From Stappia sp. BW2 (GTDB taxonomy: Bacteria; Pseudomonadota; Alphaproteobacteria; Rhizobiales; Stappiaceae): DNA of 64,000 nt. A program made the translations under genes and the position numbers. The stretch is taken from assembly GCF_008107695.1 (NCBI RefSeq), contig NZ_VIRG01000052.1:88840-152839 (forward strand), read 5' to 3'. Within the stretch, counting starts at the first letter, position 1; every line of letters starts with the position of its first letter. The notes under the pieces are model-generated. The model saw only the letters and a program-made list of their open reading frames with translations, was not told the origin of the DNA and made no database searches. Shown one piece after another: positions 54,500 to 63,843 of this stretch.

Positions 54500-55833
54500 C
54501 GACAGTTTCGCAGGAAAGACCACCGGCGACCGGCGAGACACTACGTGTGCTCGTCATCTCTCACGGCCATCCGACGTTGTCGCTGGGCGGGGCGGAAGTG
54601 GCGTCCTACAATCTTCATCAGGGCCTGAAATCCCTGCCGGGAACGCAATCGTTCTTCCTGGCAAGGGTGGGAGACGGTTACCCCCGGCACGGCCAATCCG
54701 CCCTCATGGGCGTGGACGATGCCGATGACGAGTTGCTCTTTCATGCCGATGATTACGACCCGTTCCTGGTGTCCAACCGCAACACGGGAGATCTTTCCAG
54801 GGATCTGCGCCGGTTCGTCCGTACCTTGCGTCCGGACGTGGTGCATTTTCATCATTTTATCGGCTTTGGCCTCGAGGCGCTCTACACGGTGCGCGATGCC
54901 TTGCCTCATGCCGTCATTCTGGTGACCTTTCACGAGTTTCTCTCCATCTGCCACCATCACGGCCAGATGATCAAAGCAGGGGGGCACAAGCTCTGTGACG
55001 CGGCCTCGCCGATTGCCTGCAACGGCTGTTTTCCGAAGATTTCGCCGGCCAGCTTCCTGCGTCGCCGGCAGTTCATCAAGTCCATGCTCGGTCTTGCCGA
55101 TGGCTATATTTCGCCCAGCCGTTTCCTGGCCGACCGCTATGTCGCCTGGGGGCTGCCAGCCGACAAGATGACCGTGATCGAAAACGGCCTGAACGTGGGT
55201 GAGCCCGCGGCGCCCCGCCCGGTGGCGGCTGGTGGGCGCCGGAACCGTTTCGGGTTCTTCGGCCAGATGACCCCTTACAAGGGCGTGGACGTGCTCCTGG
55301 ATGCGGTTCAGCGCATTCCCGAAAAGGTCTGGGGAGACAACGCTGCATTGACCATCCACGGCGGCAATCTGGAGCGTCAGCCAGAAGCATTTCGAAGCCG
55401 CATTGCCGATCTCCTGGAGGCCGCCGGGCCGCGCGTGCGGTTCGCCGGCAGCTACCAGAACAAGGACATGCCCTCGCTGATCAGGCAGACCGACTGGGTG
55501 ATGATGCCGTCGGTTTGGTGGGAAAACTCGCCGGTGATCATCCAGGAAGCGTTCTTTCACGGACGTCCGGTCATCTGCAGCGGCATCGGAGGTATGGCCG
55601 AAAAGGTTCGCGACGGCACCGACGGACTGCATGCCTGGCCGGCAAGTCCTGAAGACCTGGCCGACCGCATGAGCGAAGCCTTGAGCGATCCCGGTCTTTG
55701 GCAGCGTCTGCGGGCGGGAATCCGCCCCCCGAAAACACATCTGGAAAGTGCCGGCGAGCACGTGACCCTTTATCGCGAGGTTCTCGATGGCGGCCTCGCG
55801 TCTCGTCCCGGTGCCCTCAAGCAAAGCGCCTGA
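54496..55833 (+). CDS. Glycosyltransferase family 4 protein (second paralogue)
   Basis: A 445-residue GT4 transferase with VLVISHGHPTLSLGGAEVASYNL at the N-terminus, a long acceptor-side segment including LVTFHEFLSICHHHGQMIK, and the donor domain with MPSVWWENSPVIIQEAFFHGRP. It is paralogous to the gene at 50170. Its ATG overlaps the upstream stop as ATGA. It adds a sugar to the EPS repeat unit by inference. Confidence 0.9.
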   Translation: MTTVSQERPPATGETLRVLVISHGHPTLSLGGAEVASYNLHQGLKSLPGTQSFFLARVGDGYPRHGQSALMGVDDADDELLFHADDYDPFLVSNRNTGDLSRDLRRFVRTLRPDVVHFHHFIGFGLEALYTVRDALPHAVILVTFHEFLSICHHHGQMIKAGGHKLCDAASPIACNGCFPKISPASFLRRRQFIKSMLGLADGYISPSRFLADRYVAWGLPADKMTVIENGLNVGEPAAPRPVAAGGRRNRFGFFGQMTPYKGVDVLLDAVQRIPEKVWGDNAALTIHGGNLERQPEAFRSRIADLLEAAGPRVRFAGSYQNKDMPSLIRQTDWVMMPSVWWENSPVIIQEAFFHGRPVICSGIGGMAEKVRDGTDGLHAWPASPEDLADRMSEALSDPGLWQRLRAGIRPPKTHLESAGEHVTLYREVLDGGLASRPGALKQSA

Positions 55834-55852
55834 GAAGACAAAGGAATATGGA

Positions 55853-57040
55853 ATGACACGCGTTCTGGTGATGATACCGTCCGGCGAAGTCTACGACCAC
55901 AACAATGTCCGCTGGTACAGCCATCAGGACATTCAGCGGAACCTGGACCACTATCACAACATCGGCGATGCCTTCGTCTTCGATTCCTCGCTGAAACTGC
56001 TGAAATACGACCGCCTGGAAACCCTGACGATCCGGGAATTCGACCCGGCGGAGGTCGACCGTCTGCGGGATGAATTCGACTATGTCGTGCTACGCGGCTC
56101 GAACTACATTCACGGCGACATGGACTGGGAAATGGCCGAGCAGGTGCTTAGCCGGCTCGGGCTTCCGGTGCTGGCCTTCGGCATCGGTGCCCAGGCGCCG
56201 GTGAATGGCAAGCTGGTGCTGTCGGAGGCCACCAAGAACGTCCTGCGTCTGATCGCAGACTCGACGGCTTCGGTCGGCGTTCGGGGCACCTATACCGCCG
56301 AGGTGCTGGAAGATATCGGCATTTCGAATACGCGGATCATCGGCTGTCCGACGGCCTTTCGCCATAACGATCCGGGCCTCCGGATCACGCTGCCCGAGAT
56401 CGGGCAGATCAGGAAAGTCGGCCTGACCGTGCGGCGCGAAGTGTCGCCTGCTTATGCCAGGGATATCCGGCAGTATCTCACGTTTCACCGCGACCTGATC
56501 AAGTCCGTCGCGGCCCGCTTCGATACGGTTCTGATGGCGCAGGGCGAGCTGGAGGAAAAGAAGCTGGTGCTTGGAACGCCGGAGCAGAAAGAGCAGGCAA
56601 TTGCATCGCTTCGGGAAAACGCCTGGGTTGGCGAGTGGTATCTGGACGATGACATCGAAGCTCTCTACCGAAGTTCCATGTTCTATTCGGACGTGGTTGC
56701 GGACTACGACGCTTGCGTCAAAGCCTGCGATCTGGTGCTCGGCTATCGCCTGCACGGCAATCTGATGGCTTTGGCCAATGGGGTTCCGGCGCTTTACTTC
56801 ACCTATGACAGCCGCACGCGCGAATTTGCCGAGACGTTCCGGATTCCGAGTTTCGATGTCTTCAGCGAGAAGGTGTTCCGCCTGAGCGACTATTGGGATC
56901 AGGGCCTCTTCGACCGGTTCAACCGGGCCTATGAGGCCACCTATTACGCCATGAGCGATTTCTTGAGTGAGAACAGCGTGCCGCATGTAATGCAGGTGCG
57001 AGAGCCCATGCAACAGCGGCGAGTGGTGGCTCTTGTGTGA
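55853..57040 (+). CDS. Polysaccharide pyruvyl transferase family protein (first copy)
   Basis: A 395-residue protein of the polysaccharide pyruvyl transferase superfamily, which attaches pyruvate ketals from PEP to sugars. Motifs: LRGSNYIHGDM, AFGIGAQAPV, VGVRGTYTAEVL, IGCPTAFRHN and LGYRLHGNLMALANGVPALYFTYDSR. The ATG at 55853 follows AAGGA, 19 bases after the GT4 stop. Paralogue of the gene at 61652. In galactoglucan-type EPS pyruvate gives negative charge; that use here is inferred. Confidence 0.9.
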   Translation: MTRVLVMIPSGEVYDHNNVRWYSHQDIQRNLDHYHNIGDAFVFDSSLKLLKYDRLETLTIREFDPAEVDRLRDEFDYVVLRGSNYIHGDMDWEMAEQVLSRLGLPVLAFGIGAQAPVNGKLVLSEATKNVLRLIADSTASVGVRGTYTAEVLEDIGISNTRIIGCPTAFRHNDPGLRITLPEIGQIRKVGLTVRREVSPAYARDIRQYLTFHRDLIKSVAARFDTVLMAQGELEEKKLVLGTPEQKEQAIASLRENAWVGEWYLDDDIEALYRSSMFYSDVVADYDACVKACDLVLGYRLHGNLMALANGVPALYFTYDSRTREFAETFRIPSFDVFSEKVFRLSDYWDQGLFDRFNRAYEATYYAMSDFLSENSVPHVMQVREPMQQRRVVALV

Positions 57041-57272
57041 TGTTGAAATGAAATAATTTCGAAAATCGAAGTATATTACATGTATTATTTATATAATATT
57101 TCGAGATGTATGATTTTATAGTATGTTTGTATCGAGAAATATATAATTATGTTTACATAACTCTTTGTGCGCCGCATTATTGTCATAATAAAACTTAAAA
57201 AATGTGCGTGTATATAAATTGAGCAGGCGGACTCCGGCAGGGAGACGCTTCACCGTTCAGATGGGGGCTTGC
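57041..57272. promoter_or_regulatory. AT-rich promoter region with weak TTCGAA-type sites
   Basis: 232 bases that are nearly all A and T between 57040 and 57220, unlike the surrounding coding DNA. ATTTCGAAAAT at 57056-57066 is followed by ATCGAA at 57065-57070, and ATTTCGAG at 57098-57105. The core resembles the operator before the ABC and RTX genes but the second half is imperfect. It should drive the second block of the EPS locus. Confidence 0.5.
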
Positions 57273-58802
57273 ATGACAGTCGTGGCGACACAAGACACAT
57301 TTCCCGTTCACAACGCAGCGCGAGAGATGCTGTTGCTGAAAGAACTGACGTTGATCGTCGTCGGTGTTTCAAGGCAGGAGATTCCAGGATCGTTGCAGGA
57401 GGCGGTCAAGACGGTCTGGTTTGAAGGGGTAGAGGATGGTTACGCCTTGTTTTCCGACGAGAGCGCTGGTCGCTTCCAGGTGGCGGAAGCCCCCCTTCTG
57501 CCGCTGGCGGTGATCATGGATCCGGCGGCAACAGAGGCCAAGGACGAGCTGCTGAAGTGGCTTCAGCAACGCGGTGCCGTTCAGTCGCCGCCGATCATCG
57601 GCTGGGGCCGGGGCGGTGAAGTGGAGGCAGTGTCCTCAATGGTCGGGCTGGTCGCAGATCACGTGAAATCGGGTGCGCGGCGCCTCGTCCTGTCCAGCAA
57701 GGAGCTGAAGACGCTTCGCAGCCTGAACGACGATTTACAAAACCGGTTTGCCGCGCTTGAGGCGTTTCTCAACCGGCATGGCCTGCAGCCGCTGGATCTC
57801 CTCTTCAGCAACGAGCCGGCGGAAAATCCGCTCAATCCGAATGTGCTGGCTAGCGCGTCCATCGATGGCGTCAGCCAGATCCTGCCGGTGCCGAGTTCCG
57901 GCGTCAGCGGCGTGGCGGTGCATGTGGAGCAGACCGGCAGCCGTTCCGACATCAAATTGCGCGCCCAGTTGATGACGCTGGAGGACCAGAGGATCGTCGA
58001 TACCTGGCATTTCTCCAGCGGTGATCTTTCCACGGGCTGGAACATCTTCGGCCTGTCGCGCTCAACGGCGGGTCTGCGCAGGACCCTGGAATTCCGCCTG
58101 CAGGTTGAAGAGACGGAGGATGAGGTGCCGCTTCTGTCCGTCGGTGGCCTGCAGCCGGTCGAGATGTTCCAGGTGCGGGACGCTTCCAACGACTTGCCGG
58201 TTCTGAAAAACAGCCTCGCGCTTCAGGTCTGGGGCGGCATTCCGGGCGTTTCCATGCCACCGCATGCGAATTACATCCCGGCGCAGTCGCAGCAGGTCAA
58301 CCAGGACGAAGGCTTCCGCGACATGCCGATTGCCCCGGGCATTCTGGAGCATGCGAGCCTTGCCAATTCCGATGAGGTGTCCTTCGACTTCGAAGCCATC
58401 ATGCCGCTGCCGACGGAACGGGCCATCGGTTGCCATCCGCCAGCGGAAGGCATGACAATCGGGCAATTGCCGGCGGCCTGTCCGCCTCAGGTCATCCGCA
58501 TGTCGGCCAAGGCTTTCATCGACAACAGCCGGGCGGCCGATATCGATTTCGCCATCGTGGTTGCCAAGGATCTTGGCGCGGCCAAAGCCCTCTTCAAGGG
58601 AGAGCGGGAGCAGGCGGTCGGCGAAGCGTTTTCCGGCTGGAAAACCGTCAGCTTCGGCGAGACGGCTCACTTGAGCGCCTTTGCCGGCGAGCGGATCGGG
58701 GTTTGGCAGAACGTCTATTTCGCCACCCGGATGAGCGAAGCGGGCGGAAATGATTTTGCCTGGGCGAAATTCGCCAACTTCCGTGCTGTCGTGAGCGGGT
58801 AG
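57273..58802 (+). CDS. Unrecognised protein of the exopolysaccharide locus
   Basis: About 509 residues with no signal peptide and no family I can name with confidence. The first 170 residues look like an alpha/beta region, followed by a short coiled-coil segment (TLRSLNDDLQNRFAALEAFLN, about 170-190). The rest has beta-strand patterns with conserved-looking Trp and Gly, such as WHFSSGDLSTGWNIFGL and LALQVWGGIPG. The ATG at 57273 is chosen because GGGGG lies just upstream; in-frame starts at 57204 and 57261 are alternatives. It is the first gene behind a long AT-rich promoter and precedes the fused glycosyltransferase. Confidence 0.7.
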   Translation: MTVVATQDTFPVHNAAREMLLLKELTLIVVGVSRQEIPGSLQEAVKTVWFEGVEDGYALFSDESAGRFQVAEAPLLPLAVIMDPAATEAKDELLKWLQQRGAVQSPPIIGWGRGGEVEAVSSMVGLVADHVKSGARRLVLSSKELKTLRSLNDDLQNRFAALEAFLNRHGLQPLDLLFSNEPAENPLNPNVLASASIDGVSQILPVPSSGVSGVAVHVEQTGSRSDIKLRAQLMTLEDQRIVDTWHFSSGDLSTGWNIFGLSRSTAGLRRTLEFRLQVEETEDEVPLLSVGGLQPVEMFQVRDASNDLPVLKNSLALQVWGGIPGVSMPPHANYIPAQSQQVNQDEGFRDMPIAPGILEHASLANSDEVSFDFEAIMPLPTERAIGCHPPAEGMTIGQLPAACPPQVIRMSAKAFIDNSRAADIDFAIVVAKDLGAAKALFKGEREQAVGEAFSGWKTVSFGETAHLSAFAGERIGVWQNVYFATRMSEAGGNDFAWAKFANFRAVVSG

Positions 58803-58808
58803 GTGGGC

Positions 58809-61610
58809 ATGCTCCAGCACACTGGTTCAAGACCGGGCCTGCCGAATGTGCGTTATGCACGTTTCGGCGGTACCGGCATGCCCTCAGCCACGGTCGCCAT
58901 CGTCATTCCGGTCTACAAGCACTCTGTCCTTCTGACCGAGGCCATCGACGCGGCTCTGGCCCAGCAGGCGCCGTTCAATATCGCGGTTGTCATCGTTGAC
59001 GATGGTTGCCCCTTTCCCGAAACCGGGCAGACAGGCCGGGCCTATGCGCTTGCCTACGACAATGTCTATTACCTCAGGAAAGCCAACGGAGGTCTGAGTT
59101 CGGCACGCAACCACGGCATCGACTTTGCCCTGCGCAGCTTTTCCGAACTGGAGGCGATCTACTTCCTGGATGCCGACAACCGGATCACGCCATCGGCGAT
59201 CCGGACGCTGCTCGAGTTCATGCAGTCCAGCGACGGCGTGGATTGGGTCTATCCCAATATCGACAAGTTCGGGATCGAATGGAACGGCAACTACACGGCG
59301 GAATATTCGCGCCTTCTGCACGTTACCTTCGACAATATCTGCGAGGCCGGCAGCCTGGTCTCCAGATCCCTCCTCGATGCCGGAGTTCGTTTCGACGAGA
59401 GCATGAAGTCCGGCTTCGAGGATTGGGATTTCTGGCTGCAGGCGATCTCTCATGGTTTCAAGGGCGCGAACTATCCGTTCTTCGGCTTCGAGTACCGCCA
59501 GCGCGCCGAGAGCATGTTGCGGGATTCCAACCGCACCCGGGACAGCATCCTTGGCTACATCAAGGACAAGCACAAGAAGCTGTTCTCCACCGAGACGCTG
59601 CTTGGCTGGGAGCACGAAGAAGCGCCACGGTTCGTCGCCTTCGGAGCGGACACCTATCTGGTCGACCTCTTCACAGACCCGGCGGTTGCGCACAACAAGC
59701 GCAGTATCGAGGAGTTCGTGAAGACGTTCTGGGCGGCGCAGGCAGAACCTGAAACCTATGGGGTGCCGCCGTTCTGGCTGTGGATGTCGCCGGCGCACCG
59801 GGACGCGCTGAAGAGCTGCGGCCTTTTACACAACGTTCTGTGGCTGACCGAGCGCCTGTCGGCGACCCATCACTTTGTCGCTATCCGGTTCGAGAGCGAC
59901 AAGGACCGGCTTGCAATCGAGGTGAACGAACTGGGCGAAGGCAAGGAACTTGCCAAGAAGCCGCTTGGATGGATGTGCTCCCTCGACATCATGAAGCAAT
60001 GCGTCGAGGACAAGTCCGACGACTGGATCCGGACATTGCGCGGCGCCAATCCGGCACCGAAGATTGCCGAAGTCGTCGTGCGTGGCCCTTTCTCGGCGGA
60101 AGATATTCAGGGTACGGCCCTGTCCGCCACAAACAGTCTTCTGGCGACGCTCGGGGCCTTGCGCGAATCCGGTTACCGGCATGGGCCCGGCAAGCGCTGG
60201 ATTTGGCGTTCGGCCTATTTCCCGAACCGCAGCAAGTATTTCGAACTGCTGCGCCACAGTGCAGGGGCGTCTCCGGTGATGCCGCGTCTCGCCCGTGAGG
60301 GCGCACCGCTGAGGGTCGGTCTGCTGTTGCCGATCGCAACGTTCGGCGGCGTCGAGAAGGTCGCCTACGCAGCTGCGCGGGTTCTGAAAAAGGCCGGCTG
60401 CGAAGTCCATCTCTATGTGTTCGGCAAGCCGGTCTACAACCACATCGCCGACAACGACGGGGTGTTCGAGACCATCAACTTTCTGGCCGACGACTATCCG
60501 CTGTGGGGCGGGCCCAACATGTTCTCGGGCCACGACCTGCTGATGGGGCACGATGAGAACGCGCGGGCCGAAGAGGTTCTCGGGTTCCTGTCCGGTCTCG
60601 ACGTGGTGATCAACAACCAGCTTGCCCCGGCCAATGCCATCTTCGGCGAACTTCGCCGGCGCGGGGTCAAGGTCGTGAACTATGTGCATGTACTGGACAG
60701 TTCCGAACTCGGCCGCCCAGCTGGCCACCCTTACCTGACGCTTGCCTATGAGCATATCTACGACAGTGTTCTGACCTGCTCGCGCGATATGGCGGAATGG
60801 CTGCACGGCATGGGCGTGCCGGTTGCCAAGTTGCTTCACATACCCAATGCAGCCGGTTACCCGATGACGCCGGAAGACGTCAAACGCCTGTCGGACACCC
60901 GTCAGCAGGACCGCGACGGCCGACTGAGGGCGGTGTTCCTGGGCCGGTTGGACCGCCAGAAAGGCATCGAGCGCATCTTTGCCGCAGCACGTGCCCTGAA
61001 ACGCAAGGCCGTCGACATCGATTGGCGCATTGTCGGATCGGACGTCATGGACGACGGCGCGGGCGGCTCGTGGAAAGAGCGGTTCGCCGAGCTTGGTATC
61101 CGGGTCGATCCGCCGATCTACGACAGCCGCCGGCTCAGCCGGTTGCTGGCCTGGGCGGATGCCTTTGTGCTGCCGTCCCGCTGGGAAGGTGCGCCGCTCA
61201 CGATTATCGAGGCGCAGCGGCTCGGCTGTGTGCCTGTTGCCGCCGATGTGGGGGCTGTGGGCGAGCTGATCGAGAACAAGGTCGACGGTCTTTTGCTGCG
61301 TTCCAGCGATGACGGCGTGGTGACCCACGACCTGATCACCGCCCTGGAGACATTGGCCAAATCCGAAAGGCTGCTTCGCTCCCTGTCGGCCAATGCCGCG
61401 CAGCGCAGTGCCGAGCGCAGCTGGGACAAGAGCCTGCAGCCGTTCCTGCGGCAGTTGCACAACTGGTTCCCGGACCGTCTTCAAAGCATCCGCCGGACCA
61501 AGGCGCCCGTCGCCCATATTTCCGGTTCACCCGAAACACCGGGTGGGGGCGCAAAAGCTGAAGGCGCGCCGCTCTTTCAGCAACGGGGACGGCAGACGTC
61601 CGTCCGGTAA
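58809..61610 (+). CDS. Two-domain glycosyltransferase (GT2 fused to GT4)
   Basis: About 933 residues. Residues 25-270 are a GT2 domain (TVAIVIPVYKHSVLLTEAI, DxD-type IYFLDADNRI, and a base-bearing SGFEDWDFWLQAI). A linker of about 230 residues follows. The C-terminal GT4 domain (about 500-880) has LLPIATFGGVEKVAYA, AVFLGRLDRQKGIERI and VLPSRWEGAPLTIIEAQRLG with the expected Glu. Both catalytic sets look intact, so the protein could add two sugars. The ATG at 58809 with AGGTGG upstream is preferred over a GTG at 58803. Confidence 0.88.
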   Translation: MLQHTGSRPGLPNVRYARFGGTGMPSATVAIVIPVYKHSVLLTEAIDAALAQQAPFNIAVVIVDDGCPFPETGQTGRAYALAYDNVYYLRKANGGLSSARNHGIDFALRSFSELEAIYFLDADNRITPSAIRTLLEFMQSSDGVDWVYPNIDKFGIEWNGNYTAEYSRLLHVTFDNICEAGSLVSRSLLDAGVRFDESMKSGFEDWDFWLQAISHGFKGANYPFFGFEYRQRAESMLRDSNRTRDSILGYIKDKHKKLFSTETLLGWEHEEAPRFVAFGADTYLVDLFTDPAVAHNKRSIEEFVKTFWAAQAEPETYGVPPFWLWMSPAHRDALKSCGLLHNVLWLTERLSATHHFVAIRFESDKDRLAIEVNELGEGKELAKKPLGWMCSLDIMKQCVEDKSDDWIRTLRGANPAPKIAEVVVRGPFSAEDIQGTALSATNSLLATLGALRESGYRHGPGKRWIWRSAYFPNRSKYFELLRHSAGASPVMPRLAREGAPLRVGLLLPIATFGGVEKVAYAAARVLKKAGCEVHLYVFGKPVYNHIADNDGVFETINFLADDYPLWGGPNMFSGHDLLMGHDENARAEEVLGFLSGLDVVINNQLAPANAIFGELRRRGVKVVNYVHVLDSSELGRPAGHPYLTLAYEHIYDSVLTCSRDMAEWLHGMGVPVAKLLHIPNAAGYPMTPEDVKRLSDTRQQDRDGRLRAVFLGRLDRQKGIERIFAAARALKRKAVDIDWRIVGSDVMDDGAGGSWKERFAELGIRVDPPIYDSRRLSRLLAWADAFVLPSRWEGAPLTIIEAQRLGCVPVAADVGAVGELIENKVDGLLLRSSDDGVVTHDLITALETLAKSERLLRSLSANAAQRSAERSWDKSLQPFLRQLHNWFPDRLQSIRRTKAPVAHISGSPETPGGGAKAEGAPLFQQRGRQTSVR

Positions 61611-61651
61611 TCGAAGGGCCCGAGCCCACATTTTTGAAAGGTGCAGTTCAC

Positions 61652-62995
61652 ATGAAGAAGCTCTTCGTTCTCAACGGCGGCGCTGCCGTCAAGCCGGGCA
61701 ACAAGTCGGCATTCCTGAAAATCGACGACCCTTTGTCGACCTTTGCGCGTGGCGGGATCAACACGGGTGACGTTCTCGTCTATGACGCCATGCTGAAGGC
61801 ACTGGCCTATGACCAGATCACCAACGTGCAGTTTGCCCATGCGGCCGACGAGAAACTGTGGCCTGCCGATGACTATGACGCCACCGTCATCCGCGGGTCC
61901 AACTACCTCACCGAGACAGTCGACATCGGCAATGTCATTCCGCTCCTGAAAAAGCTCAAGGGCCCGATTGTGCCGGTGGGTGTCGGGGCCCAGGCGGCAA
62001 AATACAAGAAGCTGGAGTTGCCCAAGGGCAGCGTCGAGGCGTGGAAGATCATCGCCGACAAATGCGAAACGATCGGGGTGCGCGGCGTTTACAGTGCCGA
62101 AGTCTTCAACGATATCGGCATCAAGAACATCCGGATCATCGGCTGCCCGAGCTTCTATCGCAATCTGAGGCCGTCCATCGAGATCAAGCCATTCGATCCG
62201 GCCAATGCCCGCGTCGGCCTGACGCTGAACAAGTATCTGTCCGCCGACTATGCGTCCAACGCGACCAAGACCAACCGCATGCAACGGGCGCTCATCGAGG
62301 CCGTCGCCAGGCGGTCGTCCAATCGTCTCTATTCGCAGGGCGAGCGCGAGGAAACGCTGGCGATCTTCGAGACCGGCGAGGCCAAGCAGAAGCACATCCG
62401 TTCGATCCTCGGGAAATACAATCTGGAGGGCGACAAGGATGTCGAGGCGTTGATGAGCGAGCGGATGCAGGCGTTCTTCGACGTTGACGAATGGGCAGCG
62501 GATGCGCGGGACAATGTCGACGTTCTGGTCGGCTTCCGCCTCCATGGCAACGTCATCGGCCTGCATCAGGGCATTCCGGCCGTCTTCTTCACCTACGATT
62601 CCCGTATTCGCGAGTTGTCGACGCTGTTCGCGATCCCGTCGGTGGAGATCGAAGACTACATGCCGATCAATCTGGAAAAGATCTTCGAGAGCGCCGACTT
62701 CTCAAAGGTTCAGCATGTCTACCGGCTGAACTACGCCGAGTATCATCGCTTCCTGACGGAGAACGGTCTCAACCACGTGCTGGCGAAACCGGTGGCTTCT
62801 CCGCCCGAGCAGCCGCTGGTCAAGCCGAACCTGGTGAAGATCGACCAGTCGACCGAAGAGGTGACCGACTGGTTCCGGGGCGAGGTCGATTACATGACCA
62901 GCGAGATCGAAACCCTGCGCAGCCGGGCCTGGAATCTGGAACTGAAATTGCGCGAGACCACGTCGCCGGAGCCCGGCGCGAAACTGGCGAGCTGA
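61652..62995 (+). CDS. Polysaccharide pyruvyl transferase family protein (second copy)
   Basis: A 447-residue paralogue of the gene at 55853. The motifs IRGSNYLTETVD, VGVGAQAAKYKK, IGVRGVYSAEVF, IGCPSFYRN and VGFRLHGNVIGLHQGIPAVFFTYDSR are shared. An extra C-terminal tail of about 70 residues (after MPINLEKIFE) is mostly helical. The ATG at 61652 follows AAAGG; a TTG upstream is in frame but less likely. The second pyruvyl transferase may decorate a different sugar or position. Confidence 0.9.
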   Translation: MKKLFVLNGGAAVKPGNKSAFLKIDDPLSTFARGGINTGDVLVYDAMLKALAYDQITNVQFAHAADEKLWPADDYDATVIRGSNYLTETVDIGNVIPLLKKLKGPIVPVGVGAQAAKYKKLELPKGSVEAWKIIADKCETIGVRGVYSAEVFNDIGIKNIRIIGCPSFYRNLRPSIEIKPFDPANARVGLTLNKYLSADYASNATKTNRMQRALIEAVARRSSNRLYSQGEREETLAIFETGEAKQKHIRSILGKYNLEGDKDVEALMSERMQAFFDVDEWAADARDNVDVLVGFRLHGNVIGLHQGIPAVFFTYDSRIRELSTLFAIPSVEIEDYMPINLEKIFESADFSKVQHVYRLNYAEYHRFLTENGLNHVLAKPVASPPEQPLVKPNLVKIDQSTEEVTDWFRGEVDYMTSEIETLRSRAWNLELKLRETTSPEPGAKLAS

Positions 62996-63010
62996 CCGGT
63001 TCGCGTGATC

Positions 63011-63820
63011 ATGACACCAACCAGTTCCATGTTGAGCCGCCGCCGGTTTCTGACCGGGGCGGCGGTTGGCGGTCTTGCCGGGGCGGCGCTTCTTGCGTCG
63101 CCCCGGCGCGTGCTGGCTCTGACCTCAAACAATCTGCCTGCGCCCCTGCAGCGGATGGAGGGCGACTGGCGGCTGACCTTTCAGGACGACTTCGACGATC
63201 TCAGCCGGTTCCAGCAGACCTGGGAGCGGATGCGGATCGGAGGGCACGGTCACCCGACTATGCGTTACCCGAAAAACGTCGTGATGCGAGATGGCGAACT
63301 GGACCTCATGTTGGGCCATCAGGCCGACCCGAAACGACCTTTCACCGGCGGATACGTCCGGACCCGGAGCTTCCGCCAGACCTATGGCTATTTCGAATGC
63401 GAGATGCGCATTGCGCGCGAGGCCGGTGTCAACAATGCCTTCTGGCTGATATCCGACCGCGCGACGGAGGGAGACACGCATTTTGAGCTGGATGTGGCGG
63501 AGGTCAAATACCCGAACATCGTGCAGGTGTCGGCCCGCCGCTGGAGCCCGGAAAAGAAGGTGCTGGCCGCCAGTTACCGGGCGCATATACGCTTGGATGA
63601 CACGTTTCACCGCTATGCGATGCTCTGGACGAAACGGGGATTCCGGTTCTACGTCGACGACATGGAAGTCTTCGACGCTCCGAATGATTTTGCCTTTACG
63701 CCGGCGCTGCTGCTTCTCAGCAATGCAGTCGCGCCCTTTGCCGGCAAGAACGACGGCGATGTGGCCGGAGCTGCAACCAGCATCCGCGCGGTGAGGGTGT
63801 TTCAGAACACTTCAGCCTAG
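63011..63820 (+). CDS. Tat-exported GH16 family glycoside hydrolase
   Basis: About 269 residues. A twin-arginine type signal (SRRRFLTGAAVGGLAGAALLA) is followed by a GH16 beta-jelly-roll domain. The catalytic stretch is FELDVAEVKYPN, matching the ExDxxE signature with nucleophile and acid/base Glu. GH16 enzymes cut beta-1,3/1,4-glucans; in EPS loci such as ExoK they trim the polymer. The start is uncertain (GTG 63005, ATG 63011 or ATG 63029). It closes the locus, 15 bases after the pyruvyl transferase. Confidence 0.86.
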   Translation: MTPTSSMLSRRRFLTGAAVGGLAGAALLASPRRVLALTSNNLPAPLQRMEGDWRLTFQDDFDDLSRFQQTWERMRIGGHGHPTMRYPKNVVMRDGELDLMLGHQADPKRPFTGGYVRTRSFRQTYGYFECEMRIAREAGVNNAFWLISDRATEGDTHFELDVAEVKYPNIVQVSARRWSPEKKVLAASYRAHIRLDDTFHRYAMLWTKRGFRFYVDDMEVFDAPNDFAFTPALLLLSNAVAPFAGKNDGDVAGAATSIRAVRVFQNTSA

Positions 63821-63843
63821 AAACGACTGGCATCTGCCAATGA

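Noticed and set aside
57041..57272. AT-rich block as a possible insertion or replication origin
   Set aside because: No transposase, target-site duplication, DnaA-box cluster or replication gene nearby; a promoter explains it better.
59826..61517. 563-codon leftward open frame
   Set aside because: Antisense to the GT2-GT4 gene; no domain resemblance.
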